A stretch of DNA of 64,000 nt, taken from the NCBI GenBank assembly GCA_019449415.1, contig JAGRPP010000027.1, forward strand, positions 33,273 to 97,272, in the 5' to 3' direction. The notes beneath the pieces were generated by a model. It was not told the DNA's origin. It saw only the letters and a list, made by a program, of their open reading frames with translations, and ran no database searches. Both the position numbers and the translations under genes were made by a program. This document shows, piece after piece, positions 1 through 9,321 of this stretch (positions within the stretch are counted from its first letter, which is position 1; each line of letters begins with the position of its first letter). This stretch comes from Geothrix sp. (lineage in GTDB: Bacteria; Acidobacteriota; Holophagae; Holophagales; Holophagaceae).

Positions 1-2
1 AG

Positions 3-500
3 ACGGATCCCCTCGGAGCCGTCCATCCCTACGCCCTCTCCAAGCACCTGGGGGAAACTTGGGCCTTGAGTCACCAGCAGGCTCTAAGAGTGTTCATCGT
101 GCGCCCTTTCAACCAGGTCGGCCCCGGCATGGCCGCCGGCCTGCTCGTGCCTGAGCTGATGGAGCGCATCCGGGGCGGCGAGAATCCCATCCGGATGCGA
201 GGCCGGGACGACATCCGCGATTTCCTCGACTGGCGGGACGCCATGGATGCCTACCTGCGGCTCCTGGAAGTCGATGCGCCCAGCGGCTCCATCTGGAACC
301 TCTGTTCAGGGCGCGCCACCCGGGTGTCCGAGCTGGTCCGCGCCCTGCTCCTGGCCTGTGGCCGGGATTACCCGATCGCGTTCGCTGATCCGGCCGTGGA
401 ATCCATGGTCGGTGACCCTTCCCGCCTCATGGCGGCGACGGGATGGGCCCCTTCCCGCAGCCTGCAGGACACCGCCGAAGCCATCGCCACCGCCCGGTGA
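3..500 (+). CDS. rmd: GDP-6-deoxy-D-mannose reductase-like SDR, 5' end outside the window
   Basis: This is the C-terminal 165 residues or so of an extended short-chain dehydrogenase/reductase; the frame is open from base 3 and the start lies outside the window. The first codons give HPYALSKHLGE, which holds the YxxxK active-site pair of sugar-nucleotide SDRs, followed by RPFNQVGPG and DIRDFLDWRDA. Those blocks are typical of the reductase converting GDP-4-keto-6-deoxy-mannose to GDP-rhamnose. The next gene is Gmd, which makes that substrate, so the two probably feed surface polysaccharide synthesis. A GDP-fucose synthase or another NAD-dependent epimerase is possible because the nucleotide-binding half is not visible. 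Confidence 0.72.
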   Translation, partial: TDPLGAVHPYALSKHLGETWALSHQQALRVFIVRPFNQVGPGMAAGLLVPELMERIRGGENPIRMRGRDDIRDFLDWRDAMDAYLRLLEVDAPSGSIWNLCSGRATRVSELVRALLLACGRDYPIAFADPAVESMVGDPSRLMAATGWAPSRSLQDTAEAIATAR

Positions 501-575
501 GGCGGCCCCGGCCTGCCCTTCCTTCCACCCCGCCCGACCGGTAAAGTGAAGGTTTCCATTCGATCCGAGGAACCC

Positions 576-1619
<1,044 letters not shown>

Positions 1620-1623
1620 TCCC

Positions 1624-2592
1624 ATGAGCGGAGGGTTCAAGGGGTTTTTCCAGCGCCTGGGCCGCATCGGGTCCAGCCGCCACAAGCGCAGAATCCACTA
1701 CATCAAGGCCGAGATGGTGGGCCTCCGCCGCCAGATGGCCGCCGCCCTCGAACTCGCCGGTGGGGCCGAAGCACGGCGCGTGGCGGCCCTGCCGCCCCGC
1801 ACGCCGCTTTCGGAGACGGAATTCAAGGTCTATTCCCAGTTCGGGGACGACGGCATCATCCAATATCTCATCAGCCACCTCCCCGCCATTCCGACCTTCG
1901 TGGAATTCGGCGTGGAGGACTACACCGAGGCCAACACCCGCTTCCTCCTGGCCCACAACCAGTGGCGGGGTTTGATCCTGGACGGCCGGCCCGACCTGGA
2001 TGCCGTCGTGGCGGCCCAGGGTCTTCCGATGCTCTACGACCTTGAGGTGCGCAGCGCCTTCATCACCGCCGAGAACATCAACGACCTGATTCTAGGGGCC
2101 GGATTTTCCGGGGAGATCGGGCTCCTCAGCATCGACATCGACGGGAATGACTACTGGGCGTGGAGGGCCATCACCTGCGTCCAGCCCCAGATCGTCGTCG
2201 CCGAATACAACGCGGTGTTCGGGCCGGACCGGGCGATCACCATCCCCTACTCGCCGGCGTTCGAACGCCGCCAGGCCCACCACTCCTACCTCTATTTCGG
2301 CGCTTCCCTCCGCGCGCTCTGCCAGCTCGCCGAAGAGAAGGAGTACGCCTTCGTGGGCTGCAACGAGGCCGGCAACAACGCCTACTTCGTCCGCCAGGAC
2401 CTGGCGGGATCCTTCCAGGTCGTCTCGCCCGAGGCGGGCTTCGTGGACAGCCGGTTCCGCGAGTCCCGCGACGAACAGGGCCGCATGAACCGGTTGACCG
2501 GGTCTGCCCGGCTGGAGGCCATCGCCGATCTACCCGTGGTGGATCTGGAATCCGGCCGGACCATCCCGCTGCGGGATCTGCGGTCCCGATGA
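1624..2592 (+). CDS. FkbM-like/putative methyltransferase of unknown substrate
   Basis: A 322-residue protein whose first 60 residues are basic and then give way to an alpha/beta core. SQFGDDGIIQYLISHL, FVEFGVEDYTEANTR and LLSIDIDGNDYWAW resemble the FkbM-like and SAM-binding proteins found in glycan clusters, where FVEFGV corresponds to the SAM-binding acidic loop and IDIDGNDYW to the later conserved block. It starts 4 bp after gmd, and its TGA overlaps the next ATG, so it is probably in one operon with the sugar-nucleotide genes and may modify a surface glycan. No substrate can be assigned. The ATG at 1624 is preferred over an in-frame upstream start inside gmd. Confidence 0.6.
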   Translation: MSGGFKGFFQRLGRIGSSRHKRRIHYIKAEMVGLRRQMAAALELAGGAEARRVAALPPRTPLSETEFKVYSQFGDDGIIQYLISHLPAIPTFVEFGVEDYTEANTRFLLAHNQWRGLILDGRPDLDAVVAAQGLPMLYDLEVRSAFITAENINDLILGAGFSGEIGLLSIDIDGNDYWAWRAITCVQPQIVVAEYNAVFGPDRAITIPYSPAFERRQAHHSYLYFGASLRALCQLAEEKEYAFVGCNEAGNNAYFVRQDLAGSFQVVSPEAGFVDSRFRESRDEQGRMNRLTGSARLEAIADLPVVDLESGRTIPLRDLRSR

Positions 2593-4376
2593 GGTCTCCG
2601 GCTCCGGCTCTGCTCCTGTCGGTCTCCCTGCTTGCCCAGGCACCGCGCTTCACCGTGCGCGACGCCATCCAGGCCGAGTGGATGCGCCAGCCCCTGTCCT
2701 TCACCGAAGCGCAGACGAAGGCTCTGCCCCCGGCGGACCGCGCCCGGCTCGAGCGGACCCTGCAGCGCATCGGCGCCCCCGGCGGGCCCGCCCTGCTGCC
2801 CCCGGAGCTGGACAAGCCCACGCTCGGCCTCTGGGAAGCCCGGGCCGCGACCGCCCGGACACCCGAGCAGCGGTTCACGGCGCTCTTCTTCCTGAATCGC
2901 CTGAAGAGCCCGAAGGCTTTGGCGGCTCTAGCGGGACTCTCCCCCGCCGATGCCCAAACCTGGCCGAAGCACCTGCACCTCGAAGCCGCACTCGCCACAG
3001 CACGCCTGAATGGCTCGGAAACCTCTTCCGAACTCCGGGCCTTCCTCGAGGCCTTGCAGAAGGCGGGCAAGGTCGATCCCGTTCGGGCCCAAGCCGCTCG
3101 TCTGCGGCTGCTGATGGCCGGGAGGGAAGCCGGGCTGCTCCCGCCTGTGAAAGCCACGCCGGGGAGCCTCCTGGCCCTGATGGATGCCTGGAACCGGGCA
3201 CCCTGGCCCCAGCGCCGGGAGCTGGCGCTGAGCGCCTTCTCCAGCCTCTCCCCTCAGTCTCCGGCCTGGCCAAGGCTGGGTATCGTCCCGCCCAGCCAGG
3301 AGGTCCTGGATCGCAGCTGCGTGGGCATCCTGTCCCGGCTGGCCGAAGGTGTTCCCAGCCCCGCTCCCGCCGAAGCCTTCCGGGTCAGCGGCGCACCCTG
3401 GCCCTGCTCGGCCCATCCATTGGCCCTGTGGTATGGGTTCCAGGCGCTGGCCAAGGTCGAGGCCCCACTTCCCGGCCTTCGCCCGGCTCTGGCCAAAGTT
3501 CCCCCTCTCGGCGCCTCCAGCCCGCTGCTGCTGGGGGTCCTGCTTCCAGCTCTCCGGCGACAGGATCCCCAGCAGGCGGACCGGGTCCGGGCCCAGCTGC
3601 TCGCTGGTCCTGAGGCCATCCCCCGAGCTGCAGCCATCGAGGATCTCCCCACCGCCCCCGAGGACCTCGCGAGCCTCACTCGACGGGTCTGGCGCGATGA
3701 CCAGTTCGAGACCCAGCAGACCCTCATCCACAGCTACGCCCGCTGGAAGATGGCCCCGGAGGATCAGAAGGCGCAGCTTCAGCCCTGGCTCCAGCACCCC
3801 AACTGGACCTGCCGCTGGGAGGCCCACCAGGCCCTGCTGAAGCTGGACCCGCGGACGCCGTGGCCCGGCGCGCCAAACCCCACCCCGGCTGACCAAGCCA
3901 TCCTGGACGAGGCCATCCGCCTCGCCGAACGGGGAAAGCCCGTCCGCCTTCGTCTCTCCCTTAGTGGAAGGCGCCGCTTGATACTCCGGCTCGATCCCCG
4001 AGTGGCGCCCATGAATGTCGCCAACCTGGTGCTGCTGGCCCGGAAGGGCTACTTCAACGGCCACCTGGTGCCCCGCGTGGTGCCGGATTTCGTCGTGCAG
4101 ATGGGCAGCCCCGTGGACACCATGGATGGTGGGCCCGGCCATACGGTGCGCTGCGAGAACTCGCTCGATTGGTACGGCCCCGGCAGCGTGGGGGTGGCCC
4201 TGTCCGGGAAGGATACCGGTGGCAGCCAGTTCTTCATCACCACCAATGCCACGCCGCACCTCACGGGCCGGTACACGCGCCTTGGCGAGGTGGAGGATCC
4301 CGACCGGGCCCTGAAGATCCTCGATGACCTGGAACTGGGCGCGAAGATCCTGTCCATCACCGTCCTCGAGCCGTGA
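2589..4376 (+). CDS. Exported HEAT-like/cyclophilin-type peptidyl-prolyl isomerase fusion
   Basis: A 595-residue protein with a short hydrophobic N-terminal signal (ALLLSVSLLAQAP). About 430 residues follow of Leu/Ala-rich helical repeat sequence resembling HEAT or TPR-type solenoids. The last 140 residues are a cyclophilin domain: APMNVANLVLLARKGYFNG, VVPDFVVQMGSP, GSVGVALSGKDTGGSQFFIT and LTGRYTRLGEV match the standard cyclophilin blocks. It probably catalyses proline isomerisation of envelope proteins, with the solenoid binding clients. The ATG overlaps the preceding stop (ATGA) and its own stop overlaps the next start (GTGA), so it may assist the outer-membrane protein encoded next. The tryptophan of cyclosporin-sensitive enzymes is not evident. 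Confidence 0.8.
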   Translation: MRSPAPALLLSVSLLAQAPRFTVRDAIQAEWMRQPLSFTEAQTKALPPADRARLERTLQRIGAPGGPALLPPELDKPTLGLWEARAATARTPEQRFTALFFLNRLKSPKALAALAGLSPADAQTWPKHLHLEAALATARLNGSETSSELRAFLEALQKAGKVDPVRAQAARLRLLMAGREAGLLPPVKATPGSLLALMDAWNRAPWPQRRELALSAFSSLSPQSPAWPRLGIVPPSQEVLDRSCVGILSRLAEGVPSPAPAEAFRVSGAPWPCSAHPLALWYGFQALAKVEAPLPGLRPALAKVPPLGASSPLLLGVLLPALRRQDPQQADRVRAQLLAGPEAIPRAAAIEDLPTAPEDLASLTRRVWRDDQFETQQTLIHSYARWKMAPEDQKAQLQPWLQHPNWTCRWEAHQALLKLDPRTPWPGAPNPTPADQAILDEAIRLAERGKPVRLRLSLSGRRRLILRLDPRVAPMNVANLVLLARKGYFNGHLVPRVVPDFVVQMGSPVDTMDGGPGHTVRCENSLDWYGPGSVGVALSGKDTGGSQFFITTNATPHLTGRYTRLGEVEDPDRALKILDDLELGAKILSITVLEP

Positions 4377-6046
4377 GCCCCGCCTTGACGCCCCTTCCGC
4401 CTCTGGAGTCCATCCTGTTTCAGTCCCGCACCACCTTCCGCACCGCTGCCCTCCTGGGCCTCGTCGCCTCGCCCATCCTGGCCCAGGCACCCCTGCTCCA
4501 GGATGGCGCCGAGGACCTCCGCCAGGCCCGGCTCGCCTGGACAGTGGGCGAGCCGGTACCCTCTCCATTCCGCGTGCCCTCCCTGGAAGTGGGCCTGGGC
4601 GCGGCCGGGTCCGAAGGCCTCTACGCACCGCTCATCGGCGGCGAGGGGTTTGGTCACGGAATGCAGGGCTGGGGCGCCGGCCTCCAGGGGAGGTATTTCC
4701 GGGGAGGCTGGTCCCTCTCCGCCACCACCGTGACCTTCCGCGATGGCGCGATCACCCGGGGCATCCTGCAGCGCGGCACCCTCGCCTACCAGACCCAGGG
4801 CGGCTGGCGCTTCGCCCTGGAGCAGAATCCCTTCCAGTGGGGCTTCGGGCTCAACGGGGGCTATCTCATGGGCGACTCGGCCCGCCCCTTCCCGCGCGCC
4901 TCCGTATCCACGCCCGAAGCGGCCCTGCACCTGTGGAGCGTTCCCCTGGGCCGCTGGTCCGCGGAATTCTTCTACGGACGCCTGGAATGGAACCGCGACA
5001 TCCCGGAGTGGATGAGCAACCGGCAGACACAGCTCTCCGCCAAGGTTTCCTCCGGCGACATCCGCCGGCCGGACTTGTCCGGCGCGAGGTTCACGGGACG
5101 CTTCGGCCCCCATGTGGAGCTGAATCTCGCCGGAACCTCCATGTGGGGCGGCGTGGATCCCTCGGGCCGCAATCGCCAGCGGGGCTACACCTGGGATGAC
5201 TACCTGCTGGGCTTCTTCGGCGCCGAGAACATCGGCCGCAGCGAGGCCAGCGGCGGTCAGGGGCATTTCGACCTCAGCGGCTTCAAACAGATCTCCATGG
5301 GCCATGCCATGGCCGAGGCCCGGGTGCGGATTCCCGCGCTGGCGGACTATGTGGGGGCCAAGGGCGCCTCCGTCTACCTGAGCCGCGGGTCGAAGAATGT
5401 CAACTGGCAGTGGAAGGACTTCCTGCGGCACCCGGGCGCGGCCATCCGCCGGGACCTCAGCAAGGACTGGGAGCTCATCAAGCGCGGCCGGGTCCGGGGC
5501 GGCGACTACATGGACAGCATCTGGGGACGGGGCACCCGCGAGGCGGTGCCCACCCTCGAACACGCCAACGACATGCTGGGCCTTCAGCTGGTCTGGGAAC
5601 GCTGGGACCTGGGCCTCGAGTACGCCGACACCGTGAACATCCCCGCCGATGGGAACGGCTACCGGGTCTATTCCCACGGCACCTACCGGGCCGGTTATTC
5701 CCGGTATGGGGACTCCCTGGGCCTGCCCTTTGGCGGCGATGCCATCACCCGCACTGTGGATCTGGGCTTTCCGATGATCTGGGAGGGCAAGGGCCGCCTC
5801 AAGGTCGTGAGCGGGATCCGGGCCTTCCGGGACAACCTGGCCCTCTGGACGGATGCCCATCCTGGCCAAACACCCGAGCTGGACCGCTTCTGGTTCCTGC
5901 AGGCGGACGCGCAGTGGCGCACGCCCAACGGCCGCGTGGGGGCCTCCATCTCCTCCGAGCGGGACCGCAATCTCCAGTTCGTAGCCGGAGCCTCGCCCCG
6001 CTGGGGCTGGGCCTTCAGCGTCTTCCAGTCGTTCCGGGTCTTCTGA
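4373..6046 (+). CDS. Wzi-like outer-membrane beta-barrel (capsule assembly family)
   Basis: A 557-residue exported protein. Hydrophobic residues ALLGLVASPILAQAP form the signal peptide; the mature part is rich in alternating aromatic and polar strands, including GLQGRYFRGGWSLSATTVTF and ALEQNPFQWGFGLNGGYLMG, and it ends in SVFQSFRVF with a terminal Phe, as outer-membrane barrels do. The pattern resembles the capsule-assembly Wzi family, and the upstream GDP-sugar genes support a role in displaying polysaccharide at the surface. The GTG at 4373 overlaps the preceding TGA, suggesting translational coupling. Another porin family cannot be excluded. Confidence 0.65.
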   Translation: MSPALTPLPPLESILFQSRTTFRTAALLGLVASPILAQAPLLQDGAEDLRQARLAWTVGEPVPSPFRVPSLEVGLGAAGSEGLYAPLIGGEGFGHGMQGWGAGLQGRYFRGGWSLSATTVTFRDGAITRGILQRGTLAYQTQGGWRFALEQNPFQWGFGLNGGYLMGDSARPFPRASVSTPEAALHLWSVPLGRWSAEFFYGRLEWNRDIPEWMSNRQTQLSAKVSSGDIRRPDLSGARFTGRFGPHVELNLAGTSMWGGVDPSGRNRQRGYTWDDYLLGFFGAENIGRSEASGGQGHFDLSGFKQISMGHAMAEARVRIPALADYVGAKGASVYLSRGSKNVNWQWKDFLRHPGAAIRRDLSKDWELIKRGRVRGGDYMDSIWGRGTREAVPTLEHANDMLGLQLVWERWDLGLEYADTVNIPADGNGYRVYSHGTYRAGYSRYGDSLGLPFGGDAITRTVDLGFPMIWEGKGRLKVVSGIRAFRDNLALWTDAHPGQTPELDRFWFLQADAQWRTPNGRVGASISSERDRNLQFVAGASPRWGWAFSVFQSFRVF

Positions 6047-6094
6047 GGCCCGCTCCAGCCTGCGGTATCCTGAAGGCTCCACCTCGAGGTCCGA

Positions 6095-6757
6095 ATGGCG
6101 TTGTCCCGCGATCAACTCGTCCGCCGCGCGGCGCAGGAGCTCCGTGATGGCTACTATGTGAACCTGGGCATCGGCATCCCCACCCTCATCGCCAGCGTGA
6201 TCCCTCAGGGCATGGAGGTCGTCCTCCAGAGCGAAAATGGCCTCCTGGGCATCGGCCCCTTCCCGGTTCCCGACGAGGTCGATGCGGATCTCATCAATGC
6301 CGGCAAGCAGACGGTGACGGCCGCGCCGGGCGCCAGCTACTTCAGCAGCGCCGACAGCTTCGCCATGATCCGGGGTGGCAAGATCGACCTCAGCATCCTG
6401 GGCGCCATGCAGGTGGACATGGAGGGCAACCTCGCCAACTGGATGATCCCGGGAAAGATGGTGAAGGGCATGGGGGGCGCCATGGACCTCGTCGCCGCCG
6501 CGAAGCGCGTGGTCGTGGTCATGGAACACACCAACAAGGACGATGAGTTCAAGATCCTCCGCAAATGCAACCTGCCCCTCACTGGGCAGCGCTGTGTGCA
6601 CCGCATCATCACCGATCTGGCCGTCATCGATGTGGTGCCGGGCCGGGAGGGGCTGCGGCTGGTGGAGACGGCCCCCGGCGTCACCCGCGAGGAAGTCCAG
6701 GCCCGGACCGAGCCTCCGTTGGTGATGGACCGTGTCATTGAAATGACTGGCCTCTGA
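6095..6757 (+). CDS. scoB: 3-oxoacid CoA-transferase subunit B
   Basis: A 220-residue family I CoA-transferase beta subunit. [15 protein letters not shown] near the N terminus and [13 protein letters not shown] are family signatures; Glu47 in SENG is the residue that forms the glutamyl-CoA intermediate. The enzyme would move CoA between succinyl-CoA or acetyl-CoA and a 3-oxoacid such as acetoacetate. The alpha subunit normally sits immediately upstream, but here the neighbour is an outer-membrane protein gene and no subunit A occurs in the window. The partner must be encoded elsewhere, or this locus has been rearranged. The ATG at 6095 follows CGAGGTCCGA. Confidence 0.9.
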   Translation: MALSRDQLVRRAAQELRDGYYVNLGIGIPTLIASVIPQGMEVVLQSENGLLGIGPFPVPDEVDADLINAGKQTVTAAPGASYFSSADSFAMIRGGKIDLSILGAMQVDMEGNLANWMIPGKMVKGMGGAMDLVAAAKRVVVVMEHTNKDDEFKILRKCNLPLTGQRCVHRIITDLAVIDVVPGREGLRLVETAPGVTREEVQARTEPPLVMDRVIEMTGL

Positions 6758-6764
6758 GGTCCCC

Positions 6765-7112
6765 ATGCTGATCCGCGCTCTCCCCGTCCTCTCCCTCCTG
6801 CTGGCCTTCGCCTGCAATGCCCCGGGAACCACCGTGCCCGCCGAGCCCTTCAAGCCCTCCATCAGCCTTCGCCCCGTCGCCATCAGCCTCGCCAAGGGAG
6901 CCACCCAGATCTTCCAGGCGGAGGTCAACTATCCCGAAGGTCAGCGCCCCCTCCGGCAACCCGTGGCCTGGGTGGTGGTGGAACCCGAAGGCGGCACCAT
7001 CACGGCGGCGGGTCACTACACCGCTCCCGCCGCGGCCGGGACCTTTCATGTGCGAGTGACGCGCGAGGACTTCCCGGAGCTCACGGCCACGGCCACGGTG
7101 ACGGTGAACTGA
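6765..7112 (+). CDS. Small predicted lipoprotein with an Ig-like (BIG-type) domain
   Basis: A 115-residue exported protein. The N terminus is a signal peptide ending LLLAFAC, so Cys17 could be lipidated, although the residue three before it is Ala rather than the preferred Leu. The rest (ISLRPVAISLAKGATQIFQA, GGTITAAGHYTAPAAAGTF, TATATVTVN) is the pattern of a bacterial Ig-like domain: a seven-strand sandwich with G-Y-T-A-P near its end. The function is unknown; such proteins usually sit at the cell surface. It starts 7 bp after scoB, and its TGA overlaps the ATG of pyrD by one base. Confidence 0.7.
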   Translation: MLIRALPVLSLLLAFACNAPGTTVPAEPFKPSISLRPVAISLAKGATQIFQAEVNYPEGQRPLRQPVAWVVVEPEGGTITAAGHYTAPAAAGTFHVRVTREDFPELTATATVTVN

Positions 7113-8140
7113 TGGATCTGTACGGCGCCCTGCGTCCGCTGATCTTCCGCCTCGACCCCGAAACCGCCCACAACCTGGCCTTCTGGCTGGGGGAGCGCGT
7201 CAGCGCCTGGCCCCGCCTGCCGGAACCGACGCATCCTCCAGCCCTCCGACGCACGGCCTTCGGCCTGGACTTCCCCTCGCCCTTGGGCCTCGCCGCGGGG
7301 CTCGACAAGGGCGCCACCCTGCTCCCCCTCTGGAAAGCCATGGGTTTCGGCCATGTGGAGATCGGCACGGTCACGCCCCGGCCCCAGCCTGGAAACCCCA
7401 GGCCCCGCCTGTTCCGCTTTCCCGAGGCGGGATTGATCCTCAACCGCATGGGCTTCAATAGTGAGGGTGCCGAGGTCGTGGGCGCCCGCCTACGGCGGCG
7501 TCCGGCGGGGCTCATCGTGGGAGGCAACCTCGGCAAGAACAAGGAGACGCCCGAGGCGCTGGCCCTGGATGACTACCGCGCCGCCTATCGCCTCATCGCG
7601 CCACGGGTGGACTACATCGCCCTCAATGTGAGTAGCCCCAACACGCCGGGCCTCCGGAACCTCCAGGCCCCCGAGGCCCTGAAGCCCCTGCTGGAAGGCA
7701 TGCTCCGGCTGCGGAAGGAGCTGGGCCTCGAGCGCCAGCCGCTCCTGCTCAAGCTCGCGCCGGATCTGGCTCCCGAGGACCTGGATGCCATCGTCGAAGT
7801 GGCCGTGGCCTCAGGCATCTCGGGGCTCATCGCCACCAACACCACCCTGGATCGGGGGGTGGTGGCAGAGCCTCTGCGAGCCCTGGTCGAGGCCAAGGGG
7901 GCCGGCGGCCTCAGCGGAGCCCCCCTCAAAGCCAAGGCTCGGGCGATCCGACGCCGCATCCTGGACGCCCTGCGGGGCCGCCTGCCCCTGGTGGCCTGCG
8001 GCGGCCTGGGTTCGGCTGAGGATGTGCGGGGGGCCCTGGAGGATGGCGCTGCCCTGGCCCAGATCTACAGCGCCCTCATCTTCCAAGGGCCGGCGCTCGT
8101 CTCGCGGATCCACCGCGGATTGACACCGCAGGACCTCTGA
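7112..8140 (+). CDS. pyrD: Dihydroorotate dehydrogenase (quinone), class 2
   Basis: A 342-residue FMN enzyme that oxidises dihydroorotate to orotate in pyrimidine synthesis, passing electrons to membrane quinone. The class 2 N-terminal helix region (YGALRPLIFRLDPETAHN) is present, then SPLGLAAGLDKGATLL, LNRMGFNSEGAEVV, NVSSPNTPGLRNLQ (Ser is the class 2 catalytic base), LLKLAPDL, ATNTTLDRG and GLGSAEDVRGALEDGAALAQ. Length is normal for the class. The ATG overlaps the stop of the lipoprotein gene (TGATG). The neighbouring mqnE makes menaquinone, the likely electron acceptor. Confidence 0.96.
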   Translation: MDLYGALRPLIFRLDPETAHNLAFWLGERVSAWPRLPEPTHPPALRRTAFGLDFPSPLGLAAGLDKGATLLPLWKAMGFGHVEIGTVTPRPQPGNPRPRLFRFPEAGLILNRMGFNSEGAEVVGARLRRRPAGLIVGGNLGKNKETPEALALDDYRAAYRLIAPRVDYIALNVSSPNTPGLRNLQAPEALKPLLEGMLRLRKELGLERQPLLLKLAPDLAPEDLDAIVEVAVASGISGLIATNTTLDRGVVAEPLRALVEAKGAGGLSGAPLKAKARAIRRRILDALRGRLPLVACGGLGSAEDVRGALEDGAALAQIYSALIFQGPALVSRIHRGLTPQDL

Positions 8141-8193
8141 ATCGCGCTCGGAGCAGCGTCCCGGCGGCGCTACACTGGAGGGCCGAGGTTTCG

Positions 8194-9321
8194 ATGTTGT
8201 CACTGCAATCGAGAATCCGTGACCCCCGCCTGCTGCCCCTGGCCGACAAGGTGCTGCGCGGTGAGCGCCTGTCCTTCGACGACGGTCTGCTGCTCTACGA
8301 GAGCCCCGACCTGACGGGCATCGGCGCCATGGCCCACCATGTGCGCCTCCAGAAGAATGGCCGGGCCGCCTTCTATGTCATGAGCCGCCGCCTGTCCTAT
8401 ACCAATGTCTGCTTCACCCATTGCCAGTTCTGCGCCTTCCAGGCCAAGCCGGGCGATCCCCGGGCCTACGCCCTCTCGGCCGAGCAGATCATCGCGGAGC
8501 TCGAGAAACCCGAGAACGCCGGGGTCCGCGAGCTGCACATGACCTCGGGCCACAACCCGAAGCTCAAGATCGACTACTTCGAGGACCTGTTCACCAAGAT
8601 CAAAGCGCGCTTCCCGTCCATCCACCTCAAGGTCTTCACCATGATCGAGATGGACTACTACGCCCGCATCTCGGGCCTCAGCACGGAGGCCTTCCTGGAC
8701 CGTTGCATGGCCGCGGGCCTGGAGAGCTGCCCCGGCGGCGGCGCGGAGATCTTCGATGAAGCCCTGCGCGAGCAGATCTGCATCGGCAAGAAGGACGCCC
8801 AGGTGTGGCTCGACACGGCCGAACTCTGCCATCGCAAGGGCCTGCCCACGAACTGCACCATGCTCTATGGCCACATCGAGGAACCGCGCCACCGGGTGGA
8901 CCACCTGCTGCGCCTGCGGGACCTGCAGGACCGCTCCCAGGCCGCGGGCTACCAGGGCTTCCTGGCCTTCATCCCCCTGGCCTACCAGAACGAGGACAAC
9001 GAGCTGAGCGCCACCCATGTCATCCACGAGACCACGGGGACGCAGGATCTGCGGGAGATCGCCGTGGCCCGCCTACTCCTCGACAACATCCCGCACATCA
9101 AGGCCTACTGGGTGATGATCTCGCCGGGCCTGGCCCAGGCAGGCCTCAGCTACGGGGCCGACGATGTGGATGGCACCGTCATCGCCGAGGAGATCGCCCA
9201 CGACGCCGGCGCCAAGACGCCCCAGGGCCTGACGCGCGGTGAGCTGGTGCGGCTCATCGAGGAGGCCGGCTTCGAGGCCCTGGAGCGCGACAACCTCTAC
9301 AACACCTACGCCACGGTCTAA
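8194..9321 (+). CDS. mqnE: Aminofutalosine synthase (radical SAM)
   Basis: A 375-residue radical SAM enzyme of the futalosine route to menaquinone; it joins a chorismate-derived enolpyruvyl compound to SAM to give aminofutalosine. The [4Fe-4S] motif CX3CX2C is Cys73, Cys77 and Cys80 in CFTHCQFC, followed by the MqnE-type LHMTSGHNP and SCPGGGAEIFDEALREQI blocks. MqnC is the close paralogue; the GGGAEIF block and length favour MqnE. The ATG follows CCGAGGTTTCG. The last four bases overlap the convergent phospholipase D-like gene. Confidence 0.9.
   Translation: MLSLQSRIRDPRLLPLADKVLRGERLSFDDGLLLYESPDLTGIGAMAHHVRLQKNGRAAFYVMSRRLSYTNVCFTHCQFCAFQAKPGDPRAYALSAEQIIAELEKPENAGVRELHMTSGHNPKLKIDYFEDLFTKIKARFPSIHLKVFTMIEMDYYARISGLSTEAFLDRCMAAGLESCPGGGAEIFDEALREQICIGKKDAQVWLDTAELCHRKGLPTNCTMLYGHIEEPRHRVDHLLRLRDLQDRSQAAGYQGFLAFIPLAYQNEDNELSATHVIHETTGTQDLREIAVARLLLDNIPHIKAYWVMISPGLAQAGLSYGADDVDGTVIAEEIAHDAGAKTPQGLTRGELVRLIEEAGFEALERDNLYNTYATV

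Noticed and set aside
4049..6928. 959-codon open frame on the minus strand
   Set aside because: It spans three well-supported plus-strand genes and shows the His/Gly/Leu/Ala-rich composition typical of reverse-frame artefacts.
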